NCBI RefSeq assembly: GCF_037975245.1
Contig: NC_092576.1
Span: forward strand, 22,383,611 to 22,447,610
From: Apostichopus japonicus
Lineage: Eukaryota; Echinodermata; Holothuroidea; Aspidochirotida; Stichopodidae
DNA: 64,000 nucleotides
Reading direction: 5' to 3'
The notes under the pieces are model-generated. The model worked only from the letters and a program-made list of their open reading frames with translations, was not told the origin of the DNA and ran no database searches. The translations under genes and the position numbers were made by a program. Positions within the stretch are counted from its first letter, which is position 1. Each line of letters starts with the position of its first letter. Of the stretch, positions 34,681-47,487 are shown piece by piece.

Positions 34681-35286
34681 TACAGGGTCGGTTAAGAATA
34701 ATGTTTTACGATTGTTGTATCATTGTATGTGATATGGCTAATATTTCACTGAAATTAAATGAACATAAAAACACCTAACATGTTCATGACACTCTATACG
34801 GTCTTTGAAGATCAATATATGTACATTCACAACCCACACAAATAGAAACACGGACAATACATACAAATATTGCACAATTTGTAGCAAACCTGCAGTTTAA
34901 AGGTATGCATTTTAACTATATAGGTCTATATTTTCAATACTTGTAATATCAACAGCGTCACTGATATGGAAGTGATACAGGTGTATCAGTATAAGATTAG
35001 TGTTGTTAGCGCTGAATGATATTCAGGGAAACAGTGCTCCCGCCCATAACTCTATATTTTGTATTGTTATAATATGCACTTGGGAAGAACTGTTTGAATT
35101 TGAAGTAGTTGTTTGAGTTATGAGAGAAACACGGGGCTACTCCCAGGGTCAAAAAGGAAGGTTATTGGACCGACGTTCTGCATTAGAAGTAGGAGGAAGG
35201 GGTCTGGAAGTCATGTTGTGTTAAACATTTCATATTTTATGAAGGCTACACCCCCCTCCTATGTTTATATTAATAATGAATGTGAA
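34681..35286. other. Unassigned sequence
   Basis: AT-rich, with no recognised feature up to the solo LTR. The bases TGAA immediately before the LTR (35283-35286) recur just after it. Confidence 0.35.
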
Positions 35287-36745
35287 TGTAGTGAAGTGAA
35301 ATTTTGTTGTTCGCACCTTTTGAATATTTATGTGTGTTACGTAATAGTCAGTTTTTAGCGTTAGTTGTGTTCATAGCTTTTGCACGTGGGTTTTGGTTAG
35401 TTCTGTACACGCTGTTATCATGGCCAGCAGCGTCTCTGCAGAGCTCCGGGGTTCGCCTCGTCAACCCCTTAGTATTTCATAATTTTATTAATCTCGGGTC
35501 GTTAATTGCACAGAGTTATTTATATCTGGAGTCAGTGAGGAGATGTCCCCTTCTTAGAGGCAGGATGCCTCAGTTTTTTTTGGTTTTCGACTTCAGGCTC
35601 GAAGCCACTGGTATCCAAGATGGCGGTCCTACCACATGCAGCGAGCTGGCGAGAGATGGAGTCTCGATGTCCGCGTTCTCGATGTCCGCGAGCGTAGAGA
35701 GTTATTCTTTTCCGCGAGCGAGCTGTACTCATTTAAGTAAGAGATTAAGTCATAAATATTGTTCGTAAATGCTGTACGTACCCTATCGTTAATTAATTAA
35801 ATTTTAGTTTTAAGTGTTTGGCTAGGCTGTGCTTTACTGTACAAAGTACATATGTTAGGTTGTGTTTTTGGACCTTGGTCCTACGGGTTCGTAGCGTGTC
35901 TTTATCGTTAAGCACGTGGGTGTTAGTATTGCGTATTATTATACTGTAATTGACAGTGAAGTGTATTGATTATTGTACCTGTTGAGTATTGTACTGCTCG
36001 TTGTTTAATGAGTGTATTCGTATTTTGTATTCTGAACAGTATTTGTTTACCGTTGTTTATTAAAGTTATTGTCCTTGAAGTTATTGTCCTTGAAGTTATT
36101 GTCCTTGTTTGTCCTTGTTTATTAAAGTTATTGTCCTTGAAGTTATTGTCCTTGAAAGAGATTGTCCTTGAATCTTAGCCATTGTGGACAGCTATAGAGT
36201 GACAAGACTCTTGAGATTTTGTGGGTTCAGGAGGTGAAAATTCCTACTGTCTAGGAACAGTTAGGTGGAAATTCCTACAATGGTTGCAGCTGGCATGGGT
36301 TGCCCTGACCATTATTGAGGTGCTCAAAGTCCTCGCCTGTTGGCAAACGTGTATTGTATTATCTTCAAGTGCAGATCATTTCATTATGTTCATTATACAT
36401 TTCGTACAGTATTGCGGGTATTGATTCTTTAATTATATTTGTTGTTGAATTTAGTTTCACTGAATATCCTTGGTAAGTTATTGTGACATGGATATTTCAT
36501 AGATTGAGTATAGTTTTTCCCCGAGTTAGAACAGTTTTAATTAGGTTAAAGAGTTTATTAAGCCATTTATATTGTCATGTATCATTTTTTTTTTCATATG
36601 GATTATATCATTTTGTAGAGTTTGTAATAAATCGTCAGCCGTTGTTTCAACGCAAGAACACTCTTGCATCCTCATTCATCACTTCTGAGTTCGAAGCGAA
36701 GGACCCTAAGTTCGGTAATTCCCCCGCCATCTCAGGTTCGCTTCA
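35287..36745 (+). mobile_element. Solo LTR, copy 1 (1459 bp)
   Basis: It begins TGTAGTGAAG and ends CGCTTCA, so has TG...CA ends, and is flanked by TGAA on both sides, a 4-bp target duplication compatible with Ty3/gypsy-type integration. A second copy lies at 46136-47487. Shared landmarks, in order: CATGGCCAGCAGCGTC, CTCCGGGGTTCG, ATCCAAGATGGCG, TTGGACCTTGG, GACAAGACTCTTGAGA, an AATAAA signal near 36627 and CAACGCAAGAACACTC. No gag or pol remains, so LTR-LTR recombination is likely. The 154-codon frame at 35304-35768 is not conserved in the second copy. Confidence 0.8.
36056..36176 (+). repeat. 15-bp tandem expansion inside solo LTR 1
   Basis: Repeats of TTATTGTCCTTGAAG expand this LTR. The other LTR has only a single TTATTGTC...TTGTCCTTGAATC in the same place (near 46925-46952), which accounts for much of the length difference. 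Confidence 0.85.
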
Positions 36746-37017
36746 TGAATGAACAAACAGAAAGCCGACTTTTATATCAGCAGTAGCTGCCGTAAAGGTG
36801 AATTATCTCTTACCTGCCATCGACCGGTCTGTAAATTCAGACGGCGAGAAGATGATAAATAGATGCCCTCATTCCAAACTGTAAGAATAAAATGAAAGAG
36901 AGTTCTGTAAAGTATCAGTGCTTACTTAATTTTTATTGGTCAGTATTGAAATTGTAATTATGATAACCGGATTAGCTGAGTAATCAATCTAGTTGATTCC
37001 TTAAATATGATCTTATC
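36746..37017. other. Flank of solo LTR 1
   Basis: Includes a segment (36885-36955) resembling 15815-15895. No gene seen. Confidence 0.3.
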
Positions 37018-37195
37018 AGTTCACTATCATTATCATCTCAGTACTATAGCTTATTAGTTTATAATCATAATATCTCAGTAAGATTACCGATCGGTTTACC
37101 ATCATTATCATCTCAGTAATATAGCTGATCAGTTTATAATCCTTATATCTCAGTAAGAATACCGATCGGTTTACTATCATCATCATCTCGGTTTT
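37018..37195 (+). repeat. 75-bp tandem repeat, ~2.4 copies
   Basis: The word ATCATTATCATCTCAGTA, or a variant, starts at 37026, 37101 and 37176, giving an exact 75-bp period. Units share CTCAGTAAGA and CCGATCGGTTTA. Confidence 0.85.
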
Positions 37196-37769
37196 GCCCT
37201 TGTAGTTAAATAACCTTTCAGTTTAGACTGGTTATCATCACTTTAATATAACTGAACAACTGTAGACTTATCCTAAATAACACATGTAAAACTTCACTAC
37301 GACAAGAAATCGAACATTGATAGTCAAGTATTCGATGCTCAGATGAAGAATAATAATCCATGAGACGATGAACTGATCAGAGAACACTCAACATCAGTGA
37401 TGTTATCACAGATTATGAAATCTACTATGATAATAGAAAATAAAACTAAAAGTATTTGTTATTACTTTAATATGGAGTAAAATTATGGAGCTACAAGACT
37501 AGACAAATTATCGTCATAATCACATGATCGCATTTACGATGTCCTGAGAGTATGTCAGTTTTGTAAACTAAGTTGTATTTGTGTTGTTTCCAGCCACTTT
37601 CTTAGGTATGTTTGTTTTTAACTGCATGAAGACTAAAGACATCACTCTCTATACAAAAACATTATGGAGGAGGAAGGTATCTATATTCTAACATAGTGTT
37701 ATTATGACTCGACATACACAATGATAACATTTTCTAAGAAATTTTAAGAAACCTACGTTAAATAAAGGT

Positions 37770-38140
37770 AAACTAAAATATGGTTGTTAAATTCACATAT
37801 TTCCAATGCTTTCCCTAATATCATTCCCACCTTTTATTTATACTTATATTTTTGCAAGGCAAATCATTCATGGAAGTTAATATTTGCCAATACATTCATA
37901 TTGTACTCTTTTCAAGCGCCGACCAAAGTTTTTCAACGCTATGTTAGGATGACAAACCTGCACAAACCTGCACTGAAACGTAGGAAGAATGGAAGGGAGA
38001 GGGGTAGGAGATCAAGAACATAGCAACATTCTTTACTGGGCGCAACAACTGATCCTCTCGGGTTATTTCAGGAAAAGTATAAACACAAAATGTTACAATT
38101 ACATACAAAAAAGCAGATATATCAATGTTCTTAGGTATGT
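37770..38140 (+). repeat. Dispersed repeat, copy A (longest)
   Basis: The first half (ATGGTTGTTA...CTTTTCAAGCG) matches 38590-38750. The second half (AAGTTTTTCAACGCTAT...GGTTATTTCAGGAAAAG) matches 40382-40600. This copy joins both parts, so the other two are fragments of the same element. The 79-codon frame here is not kept in the other copies. Confidence 0.75.
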
Positions 38141-38589
38141 ATAATCTAACATCGTGTGATTATGACTTAACATGCACAATTATAACATTCAACGATGACA
38201 CATTCAACATTTCTAAGAAATTTCAAGTCAAGAAACCTACGTTAAATGGTGGTACCTCCCCCTCCTTTGTATGTCTGTGAAATCGCAATCTCAATTGATC
38301 ATAAGGTAATTCTATTTTCCTGTTTACAAATACAGCTTAAGTGTAAGCAAAGATCTCTTTCAGTATCATATTAGTCTCACTATGCGTTCACGCTTAACTT
38401 AACGATTTCCAAAATAATTTCAAATATATAATTAAATTTCTGTGATAATTTAATTCAGTTTCTGCTTGGTTTCCATGACAACTATGTGGACAAAGAAAAA
38501 GATGCCCGTTGTGGAACAGTTAATGAGTGACACACGACACCCCCCTTATAAAGTTAGTGTTTGATTTCCTCTATAGAAGTGTAAAACTA

Positions 38590-38750
38590 AATAAAATATG
38601 GTTGTTAGATTCACATATATTTCTTATGCTTTCCCTAATGTCATTACCCACTTTTTATTTATACTAATATTTTTGCAAGGCAAATCATTCATGGATGTTA
38701 ATGTTTGCCAATACATTCAGATTGCACTCTTTTCAAGCGACGACCAAGGA
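38590..38750 (+). repeat. Dispersed repeat, copy B (left half)
   Basis: Matches the left half of 37770-38140, including TTTTGCAAGGCAAATCATTC. It stops shortly after GACCAAGG. Confidence 0.75.
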
Positions 38751-39159
38751 AGTAATGGGGTTCCGCCCCTTCAACCCCCCCCCCCCTTACCAACACCACA
38801 CATTTCAAACAAACCCATAGTTATAGCACAACGTTGCGTTTAGCCTAATAATTAAGATATCAGACATAATATATATCAAACTATCCCTCAGAAAGTATCA
38901 TTGAAGTCTAAAGTATATATTTTTCTGGGGAAGGACCACCTACACTACCCCCCTCCCTACACATGCACACATATCATGTTGGTTTTACTGACCCCATGTA
39001 CAAAATAGAATGAGTGTCTTATCATTACGTTGATAAAGTCTTTGGTGTTATAATACTAAGCTAATGTTACAAGTCAACAGTCATTCACATAGTTGGTAAA
39101 GCCTTTAAATAAATGTACGAAATTAAAGCGTGTCCATTATGACGTCATTATGACAATAC
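38751..39159. other. Unassigned sequence with a CRE
   Basis: A C10 run near 38778. TGACGTCA, a perfect CRE, lies at 39140-39147, next to the candidate exon at 39160-39236. No other feature. Confidence 0.35.
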
Positions 39160-39236
39160 CTTTCACGTCTCTTGACTTCAAGGATGATGGAATGAATCCA
39201 ACCGGAATAGTGTCTGGCAGATTGTACCAACTAACC
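39160..39236 (-). CDS. Candidate 77-nt internal exon
   Basis: On the minus strand a TTCTCTCCATAG acceptor leads into an open frame (contains SWYNLPDTIPVGF) that ends at an AAAG/GTATTG donor. The frame is open across the exon with one leading base. It lies downstream, on the same strand, of the LRR exon at 45121-45329 and could be part of the same gene with a ~6 kb intron; that link is speculative. Confidence 0.25.
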
Positions 39237-40381
39237 CTATGGAGAGAAGCAGAGTAATCATTGTGTAAGATGTAGAAGAGGTAGAGGAATGTCCTCCTAG
39301 TAAGGTTTAATGTTTACCAAAACAATAAAAATAAGCAAAAGTAAACAACAAATAACAAGGAAATAATCACACTTGATTGATCTTTCTGAGTCTTGTGTTT
39401 CAACGATTGCACAAAAAATATATTAGAATGGGTATATTAATGTAGATAATAAATGGTGATAGTTGGAACTGCTGTATGTAAATTGTGATTGATAGTAATT
39501 GTGACATGTATAGTTGTTCACATTATCAGAATTAGCTAATTGTGCATATTGTTGCGTTCCGAGGGGTCCTTAACACGGCCAAGAATACTGCCAAAAGATC
39601 TGTATGGAGAAATCGTTGCTAACCTGAGTATCAGTTAACCACCACAGGAGAGCAACTAGAGACCAGGCCAGGTTACAAACACACAACAAAAATGACTCTG
39701 CGCACAAGACTTTAGAGTGTGTGAGTGCCAGTTCTTCAGAAAAGAACAATTTTGCACGCGTTTCTTTGACCGTCTCACTCTGGTCCATATACCACGCAAT
39801 ATAACAGTACAACATGTCAAGTACAATCCCTTTAACTATTTAATTAACAACAATAACATTATGCCCCCAAACATGTCGTAGACATTTAACTTAATGATAA
39901 TGTTGGTTCACTAAATCAATAACTCTCTTAATTAGTCTATAAAACACAGCAATTAACATTTAACCCCCTAAAATTACATCCTAATAGATTATGAATATTC
40001 ATGACATGGCTGGCTATGAAGCTAAGTGCAGTTTACTACAGATGAGTATAAAGGCCATTCACGTTACAATATGTTTTACTTTACAATTAATTTAAAGTTG
40101 TTTAGACATGTGGAATACAACAGTGTACACAACAAATGGAGTAATACAGATTCCTTGTAACAACTGCATGCCCTTTCCCGAACGGATCACGTGATTTACA
40201 TCGTGTGTTATTTTTGGTATATTTATTGACTATATTGTTCATCTTCGTGACTCCATCTTACTTTAAATGAGAACTAAATTGTTTGAGATTGGTCGAGTTT
40301 ACTGGTAAAATTTGAAATCTAGAAATACTGAATATAAAAGCTGAAATATTGTTTCTTAATCTTAAAGTAGTTTAAGATGCA
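39237..40381. other. Unassigned sequence
   Basis: No supported feature. The minus-strand frame at 39570-39815 lacks splice support and domain-like patterns. Confidence 0.3.
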
Positions 40382-40600
40382 ACAAAGTTTTTCAACGCTA
40401 TAGCGGGATGGCAAACCTGCAAAAACTTGCACTAAAACGGAAGAGGAATGGAAGGGAGAGGAGTAGGTCGAGGACATAGCAACATTCTTTACTGGGAGCA
40501 ACAACTGATCCTCTCGGGTTATTTCAAGAAAAGTATAAACAAAAAATGTAAAATTACATACAAACAAGCAGATATATTAATGTTACTTAATATTGAAGTA
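40382..40600 (+). repeat. Dispersed repeat, copy C (right half)
   Basis: It matches the right half of 37770-38140 closely, including GCAACATTCTTTACTGGG and GATCCTCTCGGGTTATTTCA. Confidence 0.75.
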
Positions 40601-40734
40601 TTTATTCAATATCAACCTTTTTATCACACTGCATTAGTTGTTATTTCGTTATTGATTCATAACCAATTTTACAATAGTAAAACTAATTTAATAACTAAGT
40701 TAATTTTCTGTCCCCATTTTCAGGAAGATAGCGG

Positions 40735-40900
40735 TGGATTGCCATCCTGGGGGAGGGGGTATAAGGGGATGTCCTCCTCCCATTTTGAAAATTGTTGATT
40801 TTCGAAAAGGGCTTAGATGAAAAATGGTGCTATCATTTCCATTTTATAAAGTATATACATTCTTAAATTTTCCCGTTTTTTGGTACAAAAACTTTAGCAA
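40735..40900 (+). repeat. Dispersed G-rich repeat, second copy
   Basis: Same word order as 925-1090: CATCCTGGGGGAGGG, TCCTCCTCCC, then AAAAATGGTG. No structure at its ends. Confidence 0.5.
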
Positions 40901-41190
40901 TTACGGTCATTACATTCATTTTCGTGGTTGACCCCCACCCCCTTCCCTCCGCAAGTTGCGCACATGTTCTTGAGGTGGCTTTTCTTTACTTTCTCTTTAG
41001 TAGTTGACCCCCCAGCCCCTCCCCCATAATCCATGCTGCAGGAAAACTATAGAAAATCAGGAATGAAATAACAAGGAAGTCAATGGCATTGTTCCTTGGC
41101 TTAGAATATACGTATCCACTGACGTAGACCTGATGCTGAAATAATATGGTTGCAGTTTAACAGTGTTAGTTCTTTGTAGAGAACATTGCG

Positions 41191-41343
41191 CATGGGCGTA
41201 GATCCGTTTTCAAAGTGTGGGGTCACCACTTTACTAGCAAAACTGTGCTGTGTGAACATTTTAAAATCAATGGGAGCATGCTTTTTCTAAAGGTTAGGGG
41301 AAAACGATGTCCCCACCCCCTCCCCATGGGTTCTATGCCCATG
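41191..41343. mobile_element. Short MITE-like element, 153 bp
   Basis: The left end reads CATGGGCGTAGATCC and the right end, on the other strand, CATGGGCATAGAACC: a 15-bp imperfect terminal inverted repeat with three mismatches. The C-rich GGGCGTAG type of end is common in hAT-derived MITEs. No clear target duplication was found. Confidence 0.5.
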
Positions 41344-41688
41344 ATTTGACCTAATTGATAGGTATCACCGTGTAAATATCAGTAATATATAAAACATAAG
41401 ATTAACCATTTGGTACTGCTGAGATAATGTAGTTTCGAGGTTTCTACATGGTGCCATGTTGACCTCAAATAACTTTCAAACTTCCCAAATCATAATAATC
41501 TACTTAGTATTGACAGTATTCTGCCAAGTATGAAATTAATCCACTCCTATTAAATATAGGCGATGACGAATCGGGAAAATTCGAACCTGATACCGTTAGG
41601 TCGCAACACAATCATTTCCTCTTTATTTTTTATCACTCTCTCCAAATACTGCCACCCTCCCCATCATCGGCCCCATCCCCAGGTTCTA
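41344..41688. other. Unassigned sequence
   Basis: No feature recognised. Confidence 0.3.
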
Positions 41689-41772
<84 letters not shown>

Positions 41773-41780
41773 ATATATAT
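41689..41780. repeat. (AT)n microsatellite
   Basis: About 90 bp of AT dinucleotide with one interruption near 41771. It creates Tyr-Ile open frames on both strands that are not genes. Confidence 0.97.
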
Positions 41781-44700
41781 ATTTGGCTCCCTTTCATTTT
41801 TCACCCTCGCCCATTGCGTCCCCAACAATTTCTGTGAGGGGGACTCTTCCATTAAAAAACGGAAGCCAATTTTCAGGGTAATCAGAAGAGTAAAGAAGTA
41901 TGTGCCCAACCCCCCCCCCCCCCCAACCTCACCCACCATTTGTATACGGCTCCGTCGCCCCTGACACGGTAAATGGACGGTTACATCGCAAACATTTATA
42001 GTGTCTTTATACTAGTAACTACAAGTAAATAGACCAAATATATATTGATCTTGATGTGACATGTGGGGAATTTACAACACTCGTCTCTACCTCTTTTTAA
42101 GAAATCTGCTTCTTTCATACCTGCATACATATTACTATTTACAGGCAAAAGCCATTAAAGATCGACCAAACAACTATCTTGCATTGGGCCGGTATGAATT
42201 GACCGAACCGGTGGTAGGGGTAGAGGGGGGGGGGGGGTGTAAAACCTTGAACATCTGTGGTGGCATATGATTATGATTGCTATGATTTTGATGAAATGCG
42301 TTATAATACCACGCTCGCCTTCCAATATGGGGACTCATCAAGCCAAGCAGTATTTCAGTCTGTATCAACAACCCAAATGCCGAGACCTTCATAATAAAAC
42401 CAGGATGTATTCTTTGAAAAGAATATTTGACAGCTCTGCTTATATGTTGTTCCCTTCAAAATCTAAGAGAAGGATGATGTGCATATGTAAACCTATTGTC
42501 TGAGAGCTTCCTCATTACAGCAAGTTGAGTTACCTAGCATGGAATGAAATTATCTGGATTAACCAGTAACAGATAGTGCATCATATCCAATTAAAATATT
42601 CAAGTCTAGCTCAGTATCGTCCTACATTATACCTGCATTGCCCAGCTCTATGAAAAGCACCAATCCGCTCAATGAAAAGAAAATATGTAGGTTACGTACC
42701 TCGTATCTAATTAGCATCATAAACGTATATTTACCGATCTGTTGCAAATTTTGTTTCATGTGAAAGCTTTTTATTTACAATTGTTTCTTTTCTGTATCTA
42801 TGTAATGACTTGGAAAAGAGGCGCTTTTGAATATTTCATGTATCTTTTATACAATGTGACGGCTACAGTGGACATAACAACGTATGTACACATGTAGGCT
42901 ATATAATGTCAATATTGTTGAACTTTCAATAGTTTATATTGTATCAAACAAACCGTTCTTTGGTCAACCTCTCCGTTGCTACAGTATTGAAAATTATTAA
43001 TTTAAGTTGTGTTCATAAAAGGGGTCTCCCCGCTTAAGACCCCCTCTCAACGGACTCAAGCCATATTTTCACCCCCCCCCCCCTGCTCCAATTTTCAGAG
43101 TAGACACTTTATGGACTAGTGAAAAGTCATGTCAATGTAAGCCTTAACCAATTCATTTCTCTGACTCTTAAGACGAGGACAAAAGATGAGGCTTACCCCT
43201 CACACTAATGAGGTTGGTCACGTCCCTGGTTGAATATCAATAAATTCAAACCTAAATGATGTCAATGCTTTATACAGTAAATGCGTAAGTATAAAACTTG
43301 GGAGAAACAACCAATATCGGTAAGAAATATTGGGAATTTGTTTAATCTTTGTATCAATGTTGAGAGAACTCTAGACATTTTACAAAAGATTACTATTTTT
43401 GCATAGTTCTCATTCAGTTTCTTTTCTGTTTTATTTTCTGTTTCTTTGTTTTTACTTGGCGACCACGTGGCTACCGCATTATACTGATAAGAACGTTTTA
43501 ATCATGAGTAATGTAACACAAACGCAATGAACTCAGTGCTTAAACAGGTGAATAACTGTCTTGTTTTGATCTCAGCAACAAACAATTTATGAGCAGGCGT
43601 TCATGAACTGCATCGACTTTATTTTTGAGAGGATGGGGATTAAAGAAGGAGGGGGTGGGGATTGGAGGGGGGTATTAAAGATTTCAATATCTAGTAGCTT
43701 TGCTGAGACGGATATTGTATTGTCATTGTAAGCAGAGCATGCGGTAATGTTATTATAACTTCATCAACTGTACATTCAAAGGTACATTGAAAGGTATTCT
43801 TGGTTACTGTTATTTGATGGGTCATGCAGTCACCAAGAACCGCGTGTGTCATGTCTCCTTATTTATTTCTTAGCATGTTAGTAGAGAGGAAGGGATGTGA
43901 GCGATGGGTAGGTTCATAGGTGAACCAGCTAATCTTGGTCCTGATTTGGTATTGACTTCTGATTTTAACTGTCAGTGGCCATACTTACGACCTGGATATG
44001 ACGCTGGCAGTTGTTAAAGTGTTTATTCTGATTGTTAACTTGTAGGGTCATTTTCATTGTAAACCGGGGATGTAAATGTGAACTTCATTATGTTAGCGTG
44101 TGTTATTACTATAATGTAAACTATGTGGAAGAAAGTCTGAAGGGGATGATGACAGCCTTCTCAGCCTTTCTAAATTCGCTACCTACGGTTAAAATGTAAA
44201 TTTGAAGGCAATTTCTAATTGTCGTTGTCCATTATCAGTTTTAAACTTCGATGGAAAAATTTAATCCACTTTCACCTGAGATGCAGATTTGCCTTAAATT
44301 ATTGATATCGTAATTAAAAACAATACAATTATTCTTTATAAATAAATAAGTTACAATTACTTTATTTTTTTTCCGCTTTAATATTTATTTATTTATTAAC
44401 TTAATTTGATTGAGTATTTTTGAAACTGCGACAACTAAAACTGTTTTATTGGTTGTTTGTTTGGTATACATTTCAGTTTTGTTAGAGTAGTATAATTTAT
44501 TTGTTGGGTTTTGAACAATAAATTTATGTTTTTGCTATTTTGTATTGCCATCATTCACTACTTTAATATTAACAATGTTAAACATATTTGTTAAATTAAA
44601 GTTACATAATTAAACACATATTTTGGAGGTTTTAATTTCAAAGGTAACAATTTAGTATGTATTAAACTCAATACACTCTATTTTAGAATATTCATTATAC

Positions 44701-45120
44701 TCACTAGAATTTAAAAATCCAAGTACCTTGTGTATATAACTCTTGTTTGATCCTAATAAACATTACTGTCATTCTAAAATCCATGTCTGAGTTAAATTGT
44801 AACAATCATCCAAACAAAGAACATTTTAAACAACATCCACACACCCTTCAGACCCTCTCTCACCAATAAACTCTAAAAATGTTACCTATTAATCCATTCT
44901 ATTTTGTTTCATTTATATTAACACCCTATAGAATTCCTTTTATAATCGCCTAATTTATTCAAATAAATCCACTTAAACTAATTAAGTCCAGTCCTTAACA
45001 TTAAAATACAGCAGACTTTACATTCCCTATTGTTAGTTTAATATTGATAAATATTATTAATTACATTAATTCCCTGTTTAACTGTTATGATGATTCTAAC
45101 ATCTACAACAGCATACTTAC
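41781..45120. other. Unassigned sequence, possibly intron of the LRR gene
   Basis: Homopolymer C or G runs near 41910, 42228 and 43071. From about 44280 to 45000 it is unusually AT-rich. This could be intron downstream (minus strand) of the LRR exon. No further exon was convincing. Confidence 0.35.
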
Positions 45121-45329
45121 TTCAGCTGCTTCAAGCTTGTACACTGTGAGGAGTAAGACAAGATGGCCGCCAACTCTTCATTAGTTAGTCTCCTGTAGTC
45201 GTCATAGATCCACAGCTTCTGGAGAGAACTCAGGATAGAGAGAGATAGACCAGACTGAAGGATAAGGTTCAGACCAGACTCATCAACTCTAGGAGAGCAT
45301 CGGAATAGCTCCACACAGGAGATAGGAAT
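45121..45329 (-). CDS. Leucine-rich-repeat exon, NLR-type gene
   Basis: On the minus strand, TTTCATTCTAG precedes a 209-nt open exon that ends in phase 2 at CTGAA/GTAAGT, a near-perfect donor. The frame carries LRR-like text: ESGLNLILQSGLSLSILSSL, LQKLWIYDDYRRL, then LAAILSYSSQCTSLKQLK. This resembles LRR repeats of NACHT/NLR immune receptors, which are expanded in echinoderms. It would form ligand-sensing or regulatory repeats in the cytosol. Neighbouring exons (NACHT domain, other LRRs) are not in the sequence nearby, so it is a single exon of a larger gene, or an orphan pseudogene exon. Confidence 0.6.
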
Positions 45330-46135
45330 CTAGAATGAAAGAATAGAGTTACTGATAATAGAGATAAATATATTGGATTTGGTTAGGATTAAAATATTTA
45401 TTATGATATTATGAATAGGAAAAAAAAACGACTTAAATATAAAGTAAAAGTAAAGCGATAAAGAAGGACAATTATGTTGTGTTAGTTGTCAAAAGGAATA
45501 TATTTATGGAACGGAAATAAGGGGTTGATTTTAGGGGGAATCGAATACAGACAGAAATAAATGGTTTAGATTGGAGAAAATAGATCGGTTATGTAGGATT
45601 CAAGGAATATTTGTTATTGTTTTTTTTACGATAAAATGATTAATTAAAAGATTATTGCTTGTAAGTATGATAAAAAAAAAGAATGCAAGGATACAAATGA
45701 ACAGAGTGAAGCAATTTTAATTTATTAATCTATAGGAAACACAGCTCAAAGACGGGATGAGAAGTTTACAAAGATTGGGTAATCAAGAATTGAGATTATT
45801 CTATATTTTGAAGAAAAATATTGACCACATTTATTTTATTGTGTTTTTAATTCTGAACTTTCAGACGAAAAATGTAATTTCAAATTTAAATTGTAGTCAC
45901 TCATGTAATTGGAATAATGAAAAGGAAACTTCAACTTTAACCAATGCAACGGTTTTATAAAGTTTAAGGATTTATGGAAGAATTTATTTCTAAATAAATT
46001 AGCTGTTACTGATAATTAAGATGCAATTAAGAGAAGCAGATGTAGATCAACTTCATGCTTCAAGAGAGAACGGTTGATAAGGCTTGAACTAATATTTTAA
46101 TTAACACATTATTTAATTATTAGACATAACCCTAT
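45330..46135. other. Unassigned AT-rich sequence
   Basis: Probably upstream intron of the LRR exon on the minus strand. The short plus-strand frame at 45757-45960 has no support. Confidence 0.3.
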
Positions 46136-47487
46136 TGCAGTGAAGTAAAATTTTGTTGCTTTCACGCTTTGAATATTTATGTGTTATGTAATAGTCAGTT
46201 TGTAGCGTTAGCTTTTGCACGTGTTTCTTTAGTTCTGTATACGCTGTCATCATGGCCAGCAGCGTCTCTGCAGAGCTCCGGGGTTCGCTTCATTATCCCT
46301 TTGGTATTTTGTTAATTTTTATTACTCTGGATCTTTAACTGCCCAGAGTTACCCATATCTGGACTGTCTGGTGGTCAGGAAGGAGATGTCCCCCTTCTTA
46401 GAGGCAGGATGCCTCAGGTTTTGGACGGTTATCGGCTTCAGGCTCGAGGCCACTGGTATCCAAGATGGCGTTCCAACTTACAGCGAGCTGGCGTTGAAGG
46501 AGTTTCTAGATGTCCGCGATCTTACGCGCCGCGAGCATCTTCTTCTTCTTCTTTTCTTTTCTCGTCTCAGTTTAGTATTAAATCATAAATATTGGTTCAT
46601 AAATGCTGTACGTACCCTTATTGTTATTTAATTAAATTGTAGTTTTTAAGTGTTTGGCTAGGCTGTACTTTACTGTACAAAGTACATGTTAGGTTGTATT
46701 TTTGGACCTTGGCCCTATGGGTTCGTAGTGTGTGTTTATCGTTAAGCATGTGGGTGCTATTCATTTCATTTCATTTATTGCGTACTATTATACTGTTGTG
46801 TAATTGACAGTAAAGTTGTACTGATTATTTATTGTACCTGTATTTTAGTATTGTACTGCTCGTTGTTTAAAGAGTATTACATATTTTGTATTCTGAACAT
46901 TATTTGTTACTGTTGTTTATTAAAGTTATTGTCTCAGAGATTGTCCTTGAATCTTAGCCATTCTGGACAGCTATAGAGCGACAAGACTCTTGAGAGTTTG
47001 TGGGTTCAGGAGGTGAAAATTCCTACTGTCTAGGAACAGTTAGGTGAAAATTCCTATAATGGGTTGTAGCTGGCATGTGTTGCCCTGACCATTATTGAGG
47101 TGCTAAAAGTCCTCACCTGTTGGCAAACATATTGTATTATTTCAAAGTGCAGATTATTTCATAATGTTCATTTTACATTGTTCATTATACATTCGTACAG
47201 TATTGCGGTTATTCATTCTTTATTCGGATTCATGTTATTGATATTGCGTAGTATTGAGTATAGGTTTTCCCCGAGTTTTAATTAGGTTAAAGAGTTCATT
47301 AAGCCATTTAAGTTCATTAAGCCATTTATTGTTCATATGTATATTTATCATTTTATAGAGTTTGCAATAAATTGTCAGCCGTTGTTTCAACGCAAGAACA
47401 CTCTTGCATCCTCATTTATCACTGGTGAGTTCGAAGCGAAGGACCCTAAATCTGGTATTTTTCCCCCGCCATCCGCGGCTTGCTTCA
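46136..47487 (+). mobile_element. Solo LTR, copy 2 (1352 bp)
   Basis: It starts TGCAGTGAAG and ends GCTTCA, in the same orientation as 35287-36745, with the shared words listed there and an AATAAA near 47366. Flanks CTAT and CTTT match at three of four positions, a possible worn target duplication. Small indels separate it from copy 1, including loss of most 15-bp repeats. An ATTTC(A)TTT duplication at 46761-46780 is specific to this copy. Confidence 0.8.

Noticed and set aside
35304-35768. 154-codon frame inside the solo LTR
   Set aside because: The same region in the second LTR copy does not keep the frame, so it is not a conserved gene.
41563-41964. Long plus- and minus-strand frames with Tyr-Ile runs
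   Set aside because: They are created by the (AT)n microsatellite and flanking C runs.
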